From NCBI GenBank assembly GCA_964454025.1, contig CAYVRP010000016.1, positions 34,964 to 98,963 on the forward strand: a DNA stretch of 64,000 nt, written 5' to 3'. Source of the stretch: JAFGBI01 sp964454025 (lineage in GTDB: Bacteria; Myxococcota_A; Polyangia; Polyangiales; Polyangiaceae). The notes under the pieces were generated by a model. That model saw only the letters and a list, made by a program, of their open reading frames with translations, made no database searches and had not been told where the DNA came from. Below, in pieces: positions 9,401 through 16,747 of the stretch (positions are counted from its first letter, which is position 1; each line of letters opens with the position of its first letter). The translations under genes were made by a program, and so were the position numbers.

Positions 9401-10484
9401 GGCGGACGCGGCGGAGTTCCTCCGCCGCGAGGCGGTGCGCCGCGCCCGGGACCCCGGGGAGCTCCGGGCGATCCGGCAGCACCTGCTCGGCACCGAGGAG
9501 TACCCGGTCGGCACCTTCGAGAAGCTCTACGCGGCCGCGACCAGCGCCGAGGGGCGCCTCGCCGTCGTCCGGCGCTTCCTCGAGGTGGCCCCGCACGACG
9601 CGCGGCTCCGGCGCCGGCTGCTCGCGCTGCTCGTCGCGGCCTCCGACGGGTCGGGGCTGCTGGCCGAGGTGCGCCGCGTGCGGGACGATCCCTTCGCCGA
9701 CGCGGCGCTGCTCGCCGCCGCCGCCGAGGCGCTGATCCGCGCGGGGGACGAGGCGGAGGCGCGGCGGGCCTTCGGCGAGCTCATCGAGCGCGCGCCCGCC
9801 GATCCCTGGGCGCGTGCCTTCCTGGCTGATCGGCTCCGCAACGCCGGCTGGTACGACGACGCGACGTCCGCGGGGGAGTCGCTGGAGCGGCTCGCCCCCG
9901 ACGAGCCGGCGGCGACGCTGCGCCTCGCGCTCGCTCACGAGGGCGCGGGTCGCACCGACATCGCCGCGCGGATGCTGCTCCGCCTGACCCAGACCGGTGG
10001 TCGCTCCGGCGACGCCGCCTTCGGCGCGCGCTCGACCCAGCTCGCCGCGGTCCTGCGCGGGCGCGCCTACGCTGCCGCCCAGGATCCCGAGACGCGGCGG
10101 CTGCTCCGGTCCTCGCTCGGGGAGCTCGCGCTCGACGAGCGGGGGGCGGCGCTGCTCGTCCGGGCTCCCGCCGGGGACGTCCCCGTAGGGGTGCAGCTGG
10201 TCCCCCCGCCGGGGAGCGAGCGCGCAGCGCGCACCGCGACCACCCTCGCCCCGGGGCTCGGGATCCACACGCTGGTCTTCGATCCGGCGGCGGACCGTGG
10301 CGCCCAGGTCGTCCTCGTGCGCCGCCCGGGCGCCGAGCCGGAGCCGCCGACCCCGGTGCGGGTGCAGGCGCTCCTGCCCGCCCCGCAGGGGCAGCCGCCA
10401 CGGGTGATCACGGCGGATGCGGAGCTTCCCGTCGATGGTCGGGAGGTGCGGCTCCGCTGGGACGGCGCCGCCCTCGTGCGGTGA
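6474..10484 (+). CDS. Second FecR-VIT-VWA-TPR envelope protein, paralogue of the preceding gene
   Basis: 1336 residues if it starts at the GTG at 6474, which has AGGAGG at 6462-6467 and overlaps the upstream stop by 8 bp; an ATG at 6417 lies deeper in the upstream gene and has no such box. The N-terminus carries a hydrophobic segment (about 10-25) without a lipobox Cys, so it is probably membrane-anchored rather than lipid-anchored. Domains mirror the upstream gene: FecR-like (about 46-172), VIT (about 228-342, TTFFNGGSAPVAGDF), VWA (about 451-622, MIDAS DASAR, GGATDLG, VGDGWP), a degenerate AgmX/PglI-like domain (about 803-900) and TPR-like helices (about 910-1160). The pair probably arose by duplication and acts together at the cell envelope. 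The process served is unknown. Confidence 0.85.
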   Translation: MASLAPSLLRRPLAVTLALLAVSGGLAFALHRGRGAPPALATTVADLEVVHPRVTVADAEVRGARRLVEGDPIQTSDEGLARVRSDDGTVILLDRRTQASLRPGGTRLEAGRVFVQGVVGSRHEIALGDVVALVEGADGGLQRQGGDGRIYCAREEIVVRDAAGEHRVRSGESAVLTGGKVTVEPEKVFDDWTSGMAAPWAARGEPRRALGELWGVGDAAEPGSAGSPLAIRAHDVAATVLGEVARTTVKTTFFNGGSAPVAGDFRLALPAGALVSRFAYGLGGEDLRETAIAVGRVPSADRFPSTAALEWAGDGWVRGRLPAIRSGGTATVVVEYTEWLHPERRGTAEVVEYRYPLSGVGEPPLVGEFSARVEASGAGALAVAAGVGARVQGRSVVVRRSDFRPAADLVVELALPRWEEPARLYVAPAAGDPAGDTLLIRTELPPAPADQGVTLAVVVDASARVDAALLDTARAVVAAILGGLGARDRAVVLAADQSARALGPAGVGPVDAARREATLAALDRLTPGGATDLGRALEAGADALPEAAPGGMVVYVGDGWPTLGDPGLVDIEARLARRPSGAPRLAAVAVGPLANRPLLAALTRSAGPLLEVADTSEAAAAAVRLMVEALRPTHADVEVELEPFVERIYPRAARAVRAGDTVSIVARAPAGRRPRQITLRWRGADGRHEAVRPLVELAPPVADDLRRRWAKARYDDVILTGKGKEAAIDVATRAGLLTPWTALVADGSGYRASRVETRILDLSPVVDPTYAAPLSGAGALDAGRDDAADPLRDDPRLLEEAAAAAARRTIDAARVALRACRDARAALRPDLEGALRVELAIDGQGRVRRSRVTPLSRTIDDAALTRCVEAVLVGLDYPACGATGEIRVEHQIAFPVAIVPQPRRCSELSAVPMPLRRGVWRERVGGDAAEAFVVARARCELGTWTDQRAFLELVLAAKPDGLERLRVGDQLALAGEADAAEFLRREAVRRARDPGELRAIRQHLLGTEEYPVGTFEKLYAAATSAEGRLAVVRRFLEVAPHDARLRRRLLALLVAASDGSGLLAEVRRVRDDPFADAALLAAAAEALIRAGDEAEARRAFGELIERAPADPWARAFLADRLRNAGWYDDATSAGESLERLAPDEPAATLRLALAHEGAGRTDIAARMLLRLTQTGGRSGDAAFGARSTQLAAVLRGRAYAAAQDPETRRLLRSSLGELALDERGAALLVRAPAGDVPVGVQLVPPPGSERAARTATTLAPGLGIHTLVFDPAADRGAQVVLVRRPGAEPEPPTPVRVQALLPAPQGQPPRVITADAELPVDGREVRLRWDGAALVR

Positions 10485-10594
10485 GCCGGGACACCGCCGG
10501 CGCGCGCGGCGCCCCGAGATTCGACGCAACGCGACCCGACGGCGGACGACGAGGCAGGTGGTCGGCGCCTCCTCCGCGCTGGCCGAGCCGAGCC

Positions 10595-10951
10595 GTGTCG
10601 TGGTCCCCTGTCGCCCCCGCCCGCCCCCGATCGAACACCATCTGGCGCGCGAGTCGCCACCGCTGCGCGCTCCTCCCGCTCTGGGTCGGCCTCGCCGCGG
10701 CGTGTGGGGCTGACGCCGAGCCCGAGCCCGAGCCCGAGCCCCTGGAAGCCCGCTTCTGCCGCCAGCTCGAGGCCTGCCACTACCTGGTCAGCGGGGGCTC
10801 CGGCGCCTGCGAGGAAGACACGCGGCGCTGCGTCGCTTCGCTCTCCGGCCACGATCGGCGCGAATGGGCCAGTCGAACGGAGCGCTGCCTGAACGTCACC
10901 GCCTGCGCCGGCTTCGCCGAGTGCTACCTCGGCTCTCACCCCGCCTGCTGA
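10595..10951 (+). CDS. Small Cys-rich putative lipoprotein
   Basis: The frame is open from a GTG at 10481, which overlaps the preceding stop, but that would put 70 low-complexity residues before the signal peptide. I prefer the GTG at 10595 (118 aa), which gives a basic n-region (RASRHR), a hydrophobic core and the lipobox LAAAC. After the lipid-modified Cys comes a Glu-Pro repeat (EPEPEPEP) encoded by a hexanucleotide repeat, then a small domain with several Cys (CRQLEAC, CEEDTRRC, CLNVTACAGFAEC, ending PAC), probably disulfide-bonded outside the cytoplasm. No function is recognised. The start is uncertain; a real gene is likely because the Cys spacing and lipobox are hard to get by chance. 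Confidence 0.6.
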   Translation: MSWSPVAPARPRSNTIWRASRHRCALLPLWVGLAAACGADAEPEPEPEPLEARFCRQLEACHYLVSGGSGACEEDTRRCVASLSGHDRREWASRTERCLNVTACAGFAECYLGSHPAC

Positions 10952-11281
10952 GCGGCTCGTCGCTCCAGGAGCGAGCGAGGGTCGCGAGCCGCGGCACCGG
11001 TTCGCGCTCGACCAGGGGTTCCGGAGCGCGTCCTCCGGCCATGATGGCGACGACGGCGATGGACTCGCCGGCGAGCGCTGCACCCTCGCCGCTCGCTCGC
11101 GAGCGGTGTCCGCGACCGCCGTCGGCCGCGGTCGCGAGGCTGACGGCCAACGCAGGCGATGGCTCACCCCCGGGGTGGATTCCGCGCACGGCCTCTGCTG
11201 GCAGTGCCGGTGGAAACGCCGGTCCCGGCTCGGCCCAGGAAACCTTGCGGGGGAGGGGCGGCGCCGCCACGATGCCGCGTC
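10952..11281. other. Intergenic stretch without a clear gene
   Basis: About 330 bp between two lipoprotein genes. Open frames exist on both strands, but their translations are Arg/Pro/Ala-rich and look non-coding. An inverted repeat, CCGCTCGC-TC-GCGAGCGG, lies at 11089-11106. No promoter or terminator with a T-run is evident. Confidence 0.5.
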
Positions 11282-12427
11282 ATGACGCTCGCGAGATCGC
11301 TCTCTCCGGTCTGCCTCGCCGCCGCCCTGGTCGCCGCCTGCGGGGGCGGCACGGTCGACGCGACGCCGCCCGGGGGCGACGCCGCGGGCGGCGCGGGCGC
11401 GGGTGGGACCGGACCTGGCGCGGGCGGCGCCACCCTCGACGACCTCACCGTGCCGCCGGCGGCGAGCTGCCCGGCAACCGTGACGCCCTGCGCGCCGACC
11501 TTGCTCGACGAGGGGGTGCCCGGCCCCGGCTCCTTCCGTGTGCAGGACGGCTACCTCTACTGGCGCAACATCCCCGCGACCGGCATCGGCACCGACCGCG
11601 ATCCGAACTCCGTCCTGCGCCTCCGCCTCCCCGACGGGGAGCCGGAGGTGATCGCCGACGTCGACCCGGGGCGGGTCACGACCATCGTGCTCGACGCGAC
11701 CCACGTCTACTTCGGCGACTCCGAGCGGGGCGTGGGCCGCGTCGCCCTCGCCGGCGGGCCCGCGGAGATCGTCGCGGCCGTCCCCGCCGACATGGTGCAG
11801 GTCGACGCCCCGCACGTCTACTTCAGCGAGGCGGCGGCGACCGGGGTGGCGATCAATCGGATCCCCAAGGCGGGCGGCGAGGTCGAGGCGATCGCGACCG
11901 CGGCGCGCCGGGTGCTGTTCGCGCTCGACGAAACCCACGTCTACTGGATCCTCCCCGCGGACGGCACCAACGTCCTCATGCGCGGGCCCAAGGCGGGCGG
12001 CGAGGCCGAGGTCCTCTCCAACGTGGTCCCCGACAAGCCGGAGCGGATCGCCATCTTCGACGACTTCGTCTACGTCGTCGTCAACGTGCCGTTGCCGACG
12101 ACGGGGCCGCGGGGCCTGCTGGAGCGGTACCCGGTCGCCGGCGGGCCGCTGGGCGAGCTCGTCGCGGCCGACGTCCCCATCGGCTCGTTCGCCATCGACG
12201 CCACGAGCTTCTACTTCGGCACCTGCCCCGGCGTGGCCGGCGAGGCGACGGTCCAGAAGCTGTCGCACGACGGCACCACGTCGGTCGCGATCGCAGCCGG
12301 TGGCGTCTGCTACGCCGGCGTCACCGTGGACGCTGCCCGAGCCTACTTCGCCGACTGGGGCATGGCAGAGTACACCGCGAACGGCAACGGTCAGGTGCTC
12401 GCCGCCGACAAGTGCGGGTGCCCGTAG
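11282..12427 (+). CDS. Beta-propeller-like lipoprotein
   Basis: 381 residues from the ATG at 11282; the frame is open further upstream, but this start places the signal peptide at the N-terminus with lipobox LVAAC. A Gly/Ala-rich linker follows. The body has at least five repeats of about 45 residues, each built round an Asp-Ala-x-x-x-Tyr-Phe core (DATHVYFGDS, DAPHVYFSEA, DETHVYWILP, DATSFYFGTC, DAARAYFADW) followed by a Gly-Gly turn. This pattern fits a beta-propeller exposed at the cell surface or periplasm. Such lipoproteins are common in myxobacteria; the ligand is unknown. It ends KCGCP. No operon partner is evident. Confidence 0.8.
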   Translation: MTLARSLSPVCLAAALVAACGGGTVDATPPGGDAAGGAGAGGTGPGAGGATLDDLTVPPAASCPATVTPCAPTLLDEGVPGPGSFRVQDGYLYWRNIPATGIGTDRDPNSVLRLRLPDGEPEVIADVDPGRVTTIVLDATHVYFGDSERGVGRVALAGGPAEIVAAVPADMVQVDAPHVYFSEAAATGVAINRIPKAGGEVEAIATAARRVLFALDETHVYWILPADGTNVLMRGPKAGGEAEVLSNVVPDKPERIAIFDDFVYVVVNVPLPTTGPRGLLERYPVAGGPLGELVAADVPIGSFAIDATSFYFGTCPGVAGEATVQKLSHDGTTSVAIAAGGVCYAGVTVDAARAYFADWGMAEYTANGNGQVLAADKCGCP

Positions 12428-12665
12428 GCCGGGTCGCGCCCGGTCCTGCACGGCCAGCGCCGCGGCGCCGCCCTGCCCCGTGAAGCCCGCCGGCGGCCTC
12501 CCCGGGGGCGGCGCTCCGCCGTCGAGCCCGCGTCACCGGCCCGAGCCGACGGGCGCGGTTTCGCGCGGTAGTCGCCGGCGCGGCGGGCGCCGCGCTCGCT
12601 GCGCGCCGCCGCGTCCAGGCTGGACCCCCGCCCGCGACCCCGTATCATGAACCTGGAACCCCAGG

Positions 12666-14723
12666 ATGGTCACGAGCACCAGCCTGTCGCCTGGTCACAG
12701 CGGGTCGCGGGTGCGCCCCGTGGTGCGGCCGGTGCTGGAGGCGCTGCTGGTGGGCACGCTCTGCGTCTCCGCCGTCGGCGGCGTCACCCACGCGCGGGTC
12801 ACCCTGCTGATGGCGCTGGTCGCCGTCGTGAGCCTCACCGTCGCGCTCCACCTCCTCCGGTCCGGGCGCGCGGGGGCCGCGTCGATCATCGCCCTCGCGG
12901 CCCCGATCGCCTGCTCCGCCTTCGCCATGTGGGTCGGCGACGGGATCCGGGACGTCGCCGTCATGGTCATGCCCCCCGTGCTCCTGCTCGGCTGCCTGCT
13001 CCTCGAGCGGCCGCTGTCGACGCTCCTCACCGCGGCGTCCGTGGGCATCGTCGTGGTGATCGGGGGGGCGCAGGCTGCGGGATGGCTGCCGAAGGAGCCC
13101 CTCCCGCGCACGGATCTGATCGACTACCTGCTGGTCCCGCTGATGCTGGCGGCGCTCGGGGTGGTCGCCGAGCTCATCGCGACCGAGCTGGTGCGCAGCG
13201 AGGGCAGCTACCGGGAGATCTTCAACGCCACCCAGGAGGGGATCTGCATCCACGACGCCGGCGACGGGACCCTCGTGGACGTCAACGACCGCATGCTCGT
13301 CCTGTACGGCTGCTCGCGCGAGGCGCTGGCCCCGCTCGGCTTCGGCGGCCTGACGGCCCCGTCGGCGGCGCACGATCCGGCGCGCGCGCGCGATCTGCTC
13401 CACGCGGCCGCGCAGGGCCGGCCCCAGTTCTTCGAGTGGCCGGCGCGGCGGGCGGATGGTCAGGAGTTCTGGGTCGAGGTCACGCTCCGCCGGTCGGCAA
13501 TCGGCGGCGCCCCGCGGGTGCTGGCCGTGGTGCGGGACATCGACGAGCGCAAGCGGTCGGCGGCGCAGGCCCTTCAGTCCGAGAAGCTCCGCTCGCTCGG
13601 CCTGCTGGCGGGCGGGGTCGCCCACGACTTCAACAACCAGCTCGCGGTGATCGGCGGGCTCGCGCAGCTCGTGGGGCTGCGGGCGCACGAGCCGGCGGTG
13701 GTCTCCGCGCACGCCGCGCAGATCCTGGAGGCGACCCGCTGCGCCGCGGACCTCACCGGGAAGCTCCTCGCCTTCGCGCGCAAGAGCGCGTCCCGCGACG
13801 AGGCCGTCGACGTGAACGCGATGGCCGCGGACACGGCGGAGCTACTCCGACGCAGCCTCACTCGTCGGATCGAGGTCCGCGTGGAGACGAGCGCCGACCC
13901 CCTCGTCGTGCGCGGAGATCCGGCCCAGCTCGCCAACGCGCTGCTCAACCTGGGCATCAACGCCCGCGACGCGATGCCGCGCGGGGGCGTGCTCACCATC
14001 CGGACGGCCGCGGTCGCGCTCGCCGGGCCAGCGGCGGAGTCGCTGGCGCTCGAGCCCGGGGCGTACGTCGCCGTCACCGTGCTCGACACGGGCGAGGGGA
14101 TGTCCGAGCGGACCCTCGCCAGCGCGTTCGAGCCCTTCTTCACCACCAAGCCCGACGGGACCGGGATGGGGCTGGCGCAGGTCTACGGCGCGGCCCGCGC
14201 GCACCGGGGCGGCGTCCGCGCGACGAGCCGCCTGCGCGTCGGCACCGAGGTGACGATCTACCTGCCGCTGGTCGAGGCGCCCTCGACGCCGAGCTCCACG
14301 GGAGGGCAGCTGGCCGAGGTGCGCCTCGGCCTGCGCGTGTTGCTGGCCGAGGACGAGGAGCGCCTCGCCGCGGCGACGCGGCTCCTGCTCCAGCAGGTGG
14401 GGTGCGCGGTCGAGGTCTGCGTGGACGGGCAGGAGGCCGTGGAGGCCTTTCGCCGCGACCCTTCGGCCTACGACGTCGTGCTGCTCGACCTCGCCATGCC
14501 GCGCCTCTCCGGCGTGGCGGCGCTCGCCGCCATTCGACGCCTCGACCCCGAGGCGCGGGTGGTGATCACCTCCGGCTACGCCACCGGTGCCGCGGTGGAG
14601 CAGCTCCTGGCGGAAGGGGCCGCCGCGTTCGTGCCCAAGCCGGCGACGCTGGCGGCGCTGGTGCGCGCGCTGCGCCGCGCCGTCGCCGGGGAGCGAGACC
14701 ATGAGCCGAACAGCAGCCGGTGA
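12666..14723 (+). CDS. Hybrid sensor histidine kinase (membrane-PAS-HisKA-HATPase-REC)
   Basis: 685 residues. Residues 20-165 hold about five or six hydrophobic segments, a membrane-embedded sensor. A PAS domain follows (about 176-295, YREIFNATQEGICIHD), then the dimerisation/phosphoacceptor helix (VAHDFNN, His320), an HATPase domain with N-box (LLNLGINARDAM), G1 (DTGEGM) and G2 (GTGMGLA), and a C-terminal receiver (about 555-680) with acidic pair (AEDEE) and phosphoacceptor Asp608 (LLDLAMP). It should autophosphorylate on His320 and pass phosphate to its own receiver; the final output protein is not in view. It overlaps the downstream hydrolase gene by 23 bp, suggesting co-translation. Start chosen at 12666; no strong ribosome site is seen. 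Confidence 0.9.
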   Translation: MVTSTSLSPGHSGSRVRPVVRPVLEALLVGTLCVSAVGGVTHARVTLLMALVAVVSLTVALHLLRSGRAGAASIIALAAPIACSAFAMWVGDGIRDVAVMVMPPVLLLGCLLLERPLSTLLTAASVGIVVVIGGAQAAGWLPKEPLPRTDLIDYLLVPLMLAALGVVAELIATELVRSEGSYREIFNATQEGICIHDAGDGTLVDVNDRMLVLYGCSREALAPLGFGGLTAPSAAHDPARARDLLHAAAQGRPQFFEWPARRADGQEFWVEVTLRRSAIGGAPRVLAVVRDIDERKRSAAQALQSEKLRSLGLLAGGVAHDFNNQLAVIGGLAQLVGLRAHEPAVVSAHAAQILEATRCAADLTGKLLAFARKSASRDEAVDVNAMAADTAELLRRSLTRRIEVRVETSADPLVVRGDPAQLANALLNLGINARDAMPRGGVLTIRTAAVALAGPAAESLALEPGAYVAVTVLDTGEGMSERTLASAFEPFFTTKPDGTGMGLAQVYGAARAHRGGVRATSRLRVGTEVTIYLPLVEAPSTPSSTGGQLAEVRLGLRVLLAEDEERLAAATRLLLQQVGCAVEVCVDGQEAVEAFRRDPSAYDVVLLDLAMPRLSGVAALAAIRRLDPEARVVITSGYATGAAVEQLLAEGAAAFVPKPATLAALVRALRRAVAGERDHEPNSSR

Positions 14724-15531
14724 GGTCAGCCTCGGTTACCAGGCCTGCGGCCCCACCTCGCGCGGCGGCGCGGGCGAGGCGGGCGCCGCGGCCCCACCGC
14801 TCGTGCTCCTGCCGGGGCTCGGCATGCGGCTCGAGCACTGGGCGCCCCACCTGCCCTTCCTGGCCGCGCGCCGGCGCGTGATCGCGCTCGACCTGCGCGG
14901 CGGCGTGGGGTCCGACGCCCCCCCGGGCCCGTACACGATCCGCCAGCTCGCCGCCGACGTCGCCGCGGCGCTCGGCGCGCTCGACCTCGAGCAGGCGGAC
15001 GTGCTCGGGCTCTCCATGGGTGGGTGCGTCGCTCAGGAGCTGGCGCTCGCCCACCCGGCGCGAGTGCGGCGGCTGGTGCTCGCTCTCACCGCCCGCAGGC
15101 CGAGCGCGCGCGGGCGCGAGCGGCTGCGCGTGAGCCTGGCGCTGCGCGAGCGGGACGGGCTGCTCGAGGCGTACTACCGCGATCTTTTCCTGTGGATCCT
15201 GGACGATGCGACCTACGCCCGCCCGGGCGCGGTGGAGCGGCTCGTCCGCGCCGCCGTCGCCGCGGCGGCCGACGAGCCGCTCGACGGCATCCGCGGGCAG
15301 GTGGCGGCGTGCCTCGACTACGAGGGTTGCTCGCGGCTCGCCGAGCTGTCGATGCCCACGCTGGTGGTCGGCGCGACCGACGATCTCGTGTACCCGCCCG
15401 GCGACACCCGGGCGCTGGCGGCCGCCATCCCCGGCGCGCGGCACGCGCTGGTAGAGGGGGCGCACCTGCTGAGCGGCGCCGCCGTACGGCGGTTCGACGA
15501 GGCGGTGGTGGCGTTCCTGGACGGGCCTTGA
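14701..15531 (+). CDS. Alpha/beta-hydrolase fold protein
   Basis: 276 residues from the ATG at 14701, inside the last 23 bp of the histidine kinase gene. The fold is shown by the oxyanion-side LPGLGM, the nucleophile elbow GLSMGG (Ser105), an acid in GATDDL (Asp227 or Asp228) and the catalytic His in EGAHLL (His255). Sequence style matches 3-oxoadipate enol-lactonase / proline iminopeptidase-like hydrolases, but the substrate cannot be told. Length is usual for the family. The overlap suggests the hydrolase is made together with the upstream kinase, so it may produce or remove a small molecule in that signalling path; that is inference. Confidence 0.85.
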   Translation: MSRTAAGEVSLGYQACGPTSRGGAGEAGAAAPPLVLLPGLGMRLEHWAPHLPFLAARRRVIALDLRGGVGSDAPPGPYTIRQLAADVAAALGALDLEQADVLGLSMGGCVAQELALAHPARVRRLVLALTARRPSARGRERLRVSLALRERDGLLEAYYRDLFLWILDDATYARPGAVERLVRAAVAAAADEPLDGIRGQVAACLDYEGCSRLAELSMPTLVVGATDDLVYPPGDTRALAAAIPGARHALVEGAHLLSGAAVRRFDEAVVAFLDGP

Positions 15532-15593
15532 GCGGCGCCGCGCGGGCGGGCGACGGCTGGCAGGGCCACCCCGGGTAGGGTAGGGCTTCGCGC

Positions 15594-16118
15594 GTGCGGT
15601 CCGCGCGGCGACGTCCCCGGTGGTGGCTCCTGCTCGGCGGCACGGCGCTCGCGGGACTCGTCTGGTGGCGCGGGGCGACGCGCGGGCCCGCCGCCGAGAT
15701 CCGCGCCGAGCTCGGCGAGCTCGCCCGGGCCGTCTCGGCGCCGCCCGGCGACGACCCCGCGGAGCGGGAGCGCCGGATCCGCGCCGTCGTCGAGCGGTCG
15801 CTCGCCCCCGACGCCGTCCTAGACGTGGAGGAGGCGCCCGGGCTCGGCGCGGAGCCCGGGGCGCTCGCGCGCGCCCTCACCGGTCTGGTCGCGCCCGGCG
15901 AGGCGAGCGTGGTCGAGCTGACGGCGATCGAGGTCGAGGTCCGGGGTGACGTCGCTCGGGCGATCGTCGACGCGCGCCTGGGCGCCGATGTCGGGCGGGA
16001 CCTGCACGCGCGGCAGCGGCGGCTCTCGCTGCGCCTGGTGCGGCGGGACGGTCGCTGGCGCGTGGTGGCGGCCGGGATGCACGCGGCGACCGATCCCGAG
16101 CCCGAGGCCCGACCGTGA
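15594..16118 (+). CDS. Membrane-anchored hypothetical protein, NTF2-like candidate
   Basis: 174 residues, GTG start at 15594. A single N-terminal transmembrane or uncleaved signal segment (about residues 10-26, WWLLLGGTALAGLVWW) follows a basic start. The rest is soluble and charged, ending in strands (RRLSLRLVRRDGRWRVVAAG) like the last strands of SnoaL/NTF2-like domains (DGRWRV is typical). I do not recognise a family with certainty. It is in the same direction as the hydrolase, 62 bp behind it, and could be co-transcribed. Confidence 0.65.
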   Translation: MRSARRRPRWWLLLGGTALAGLVWWRGATRGPAAEIRAELGELARAVSAPPGDDPAERERRIRAVVERSLAPDAVLDVEEAPGLGAEPGALARALTGLVAPGEASVVELTAIEVEVRGDVARAIVDARLGADVGRDLHARQRRLSLRLVRRDGRWRVVAAGMHAATDPEPEARP

Positions 16119-16166
16119 CCGGGCGTCACCGCCGCCTGGCCCGCGCTCCGGACGGCCGCGACCTGG

Positions 16167-16433
16167 CTACGGCGCCGGCGGGGGCGCCAGTCGATCCACC
16201 AGCGCCACGTACTGCTCCATCGCGGCGTCGGCGGGCAGCCCGCGGCGGCTCGCCCAAGCGTCCCATTTGGCGCGGCCCTTGAGGTCGAGCAGGCCGGGCC
16301 GCGCGCCGTCGACGTCGCCCAGCGTCGCCTGCTTGTACAGGCCGTACAGCTCCAGCAGCGTGGCGGGGGTCGGGGTCGTCGGGAGGCCGCGGACGCGCGT
16401 CTGGGCCTCGGCGAAGCGGTCCGCGAGCGTCAT
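16167..16433 (-). CDS. Acyl-CoA-binding protein
   Basis: 88 residues, the usual ACBP length. The four-helix ACBP pattern is clear: ELYGLYKQATLGDV (binding Tyr and Lys) and KGRAKWDAWASRRGLPADAAMEQYV (Lys-Trp motif that clamps the CoA head group), then YVALVDRL. It should bind medium- and long-chain acyl-CoA in the cytoplasm and buffer or deliver it. ACBP is mostly eukaryotic but is known in some bacteria. It diverges from the HMG-CoA synthase operon across a 314-bp gap, so shared control of acyl-CoA metabolism is possible. Confidence 0.93.
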   Translation of the reverse strand: MTLADRFAEAQTRVRGLPTTPTPATLLELYGLYKQATLGDVDGARPGLLDLKGRAKWDAWASRRGLPADAAMEQYVALVDRLAPPPAP

Positions 16434-16747
16434 GGGGCGAGTATAGCGGAGCCGCGCGCCGCCGTCCCGGCGGGGCCGGGCGCCTCGACGCGGCGCCCGC
16501 CTGCGCCGCCGCCGGCGCCGCAGGCCCGCCAGACCGGGGAAGAACCGAGGAGGTCTCGCGTGAAATCTGTGCAGGCGGTGCGAAGGCTCCGGTACGAAGC
16601 GCTTCGAAATGCCCCGATCAGCGGCGACGGGCAGGATCCCCCGTCGGGCCGCGCCCCGGAGAGGGTGTCTCGGGGTTGGCAGAGGAGCTACGTTCTGGCA
16701 GCGTCCGCCACGCCGCCGCGTTGGCGCGGCGCTCGCCCGGTTCGACG
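16434..16747. promoter_or_regulatory. Divergent intergenic region with a perfect 12-bp palindrome
   Basis: This 314-bp stretch separates the ACBP gene (minus) from the HMG-CoA synthase operon (plus), so it must hold both promoters unless they lie further off. CGAAGCGCTTCG at 16595-16606 is a perfect 12-bp palindrome, a candidate operator for a TetR- or LysR-like regulator. No regulator gene is adjacent, and no strong -35/-10 pair is seen. Binding is inference only. Confidence 0.35.

Noticed and set aside
6357..10529. Minus-strand open frame of 1390 codons
   Set aside because: Antisense to the second VIT/VWA gene, low-complexity composition, no domain.
10896..11270. Minus-strand frame of 124 codons in the lipoprotein gap
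   Set aside because: Arg/Pro/Ala-rich with no signal, domain or ribosome site.
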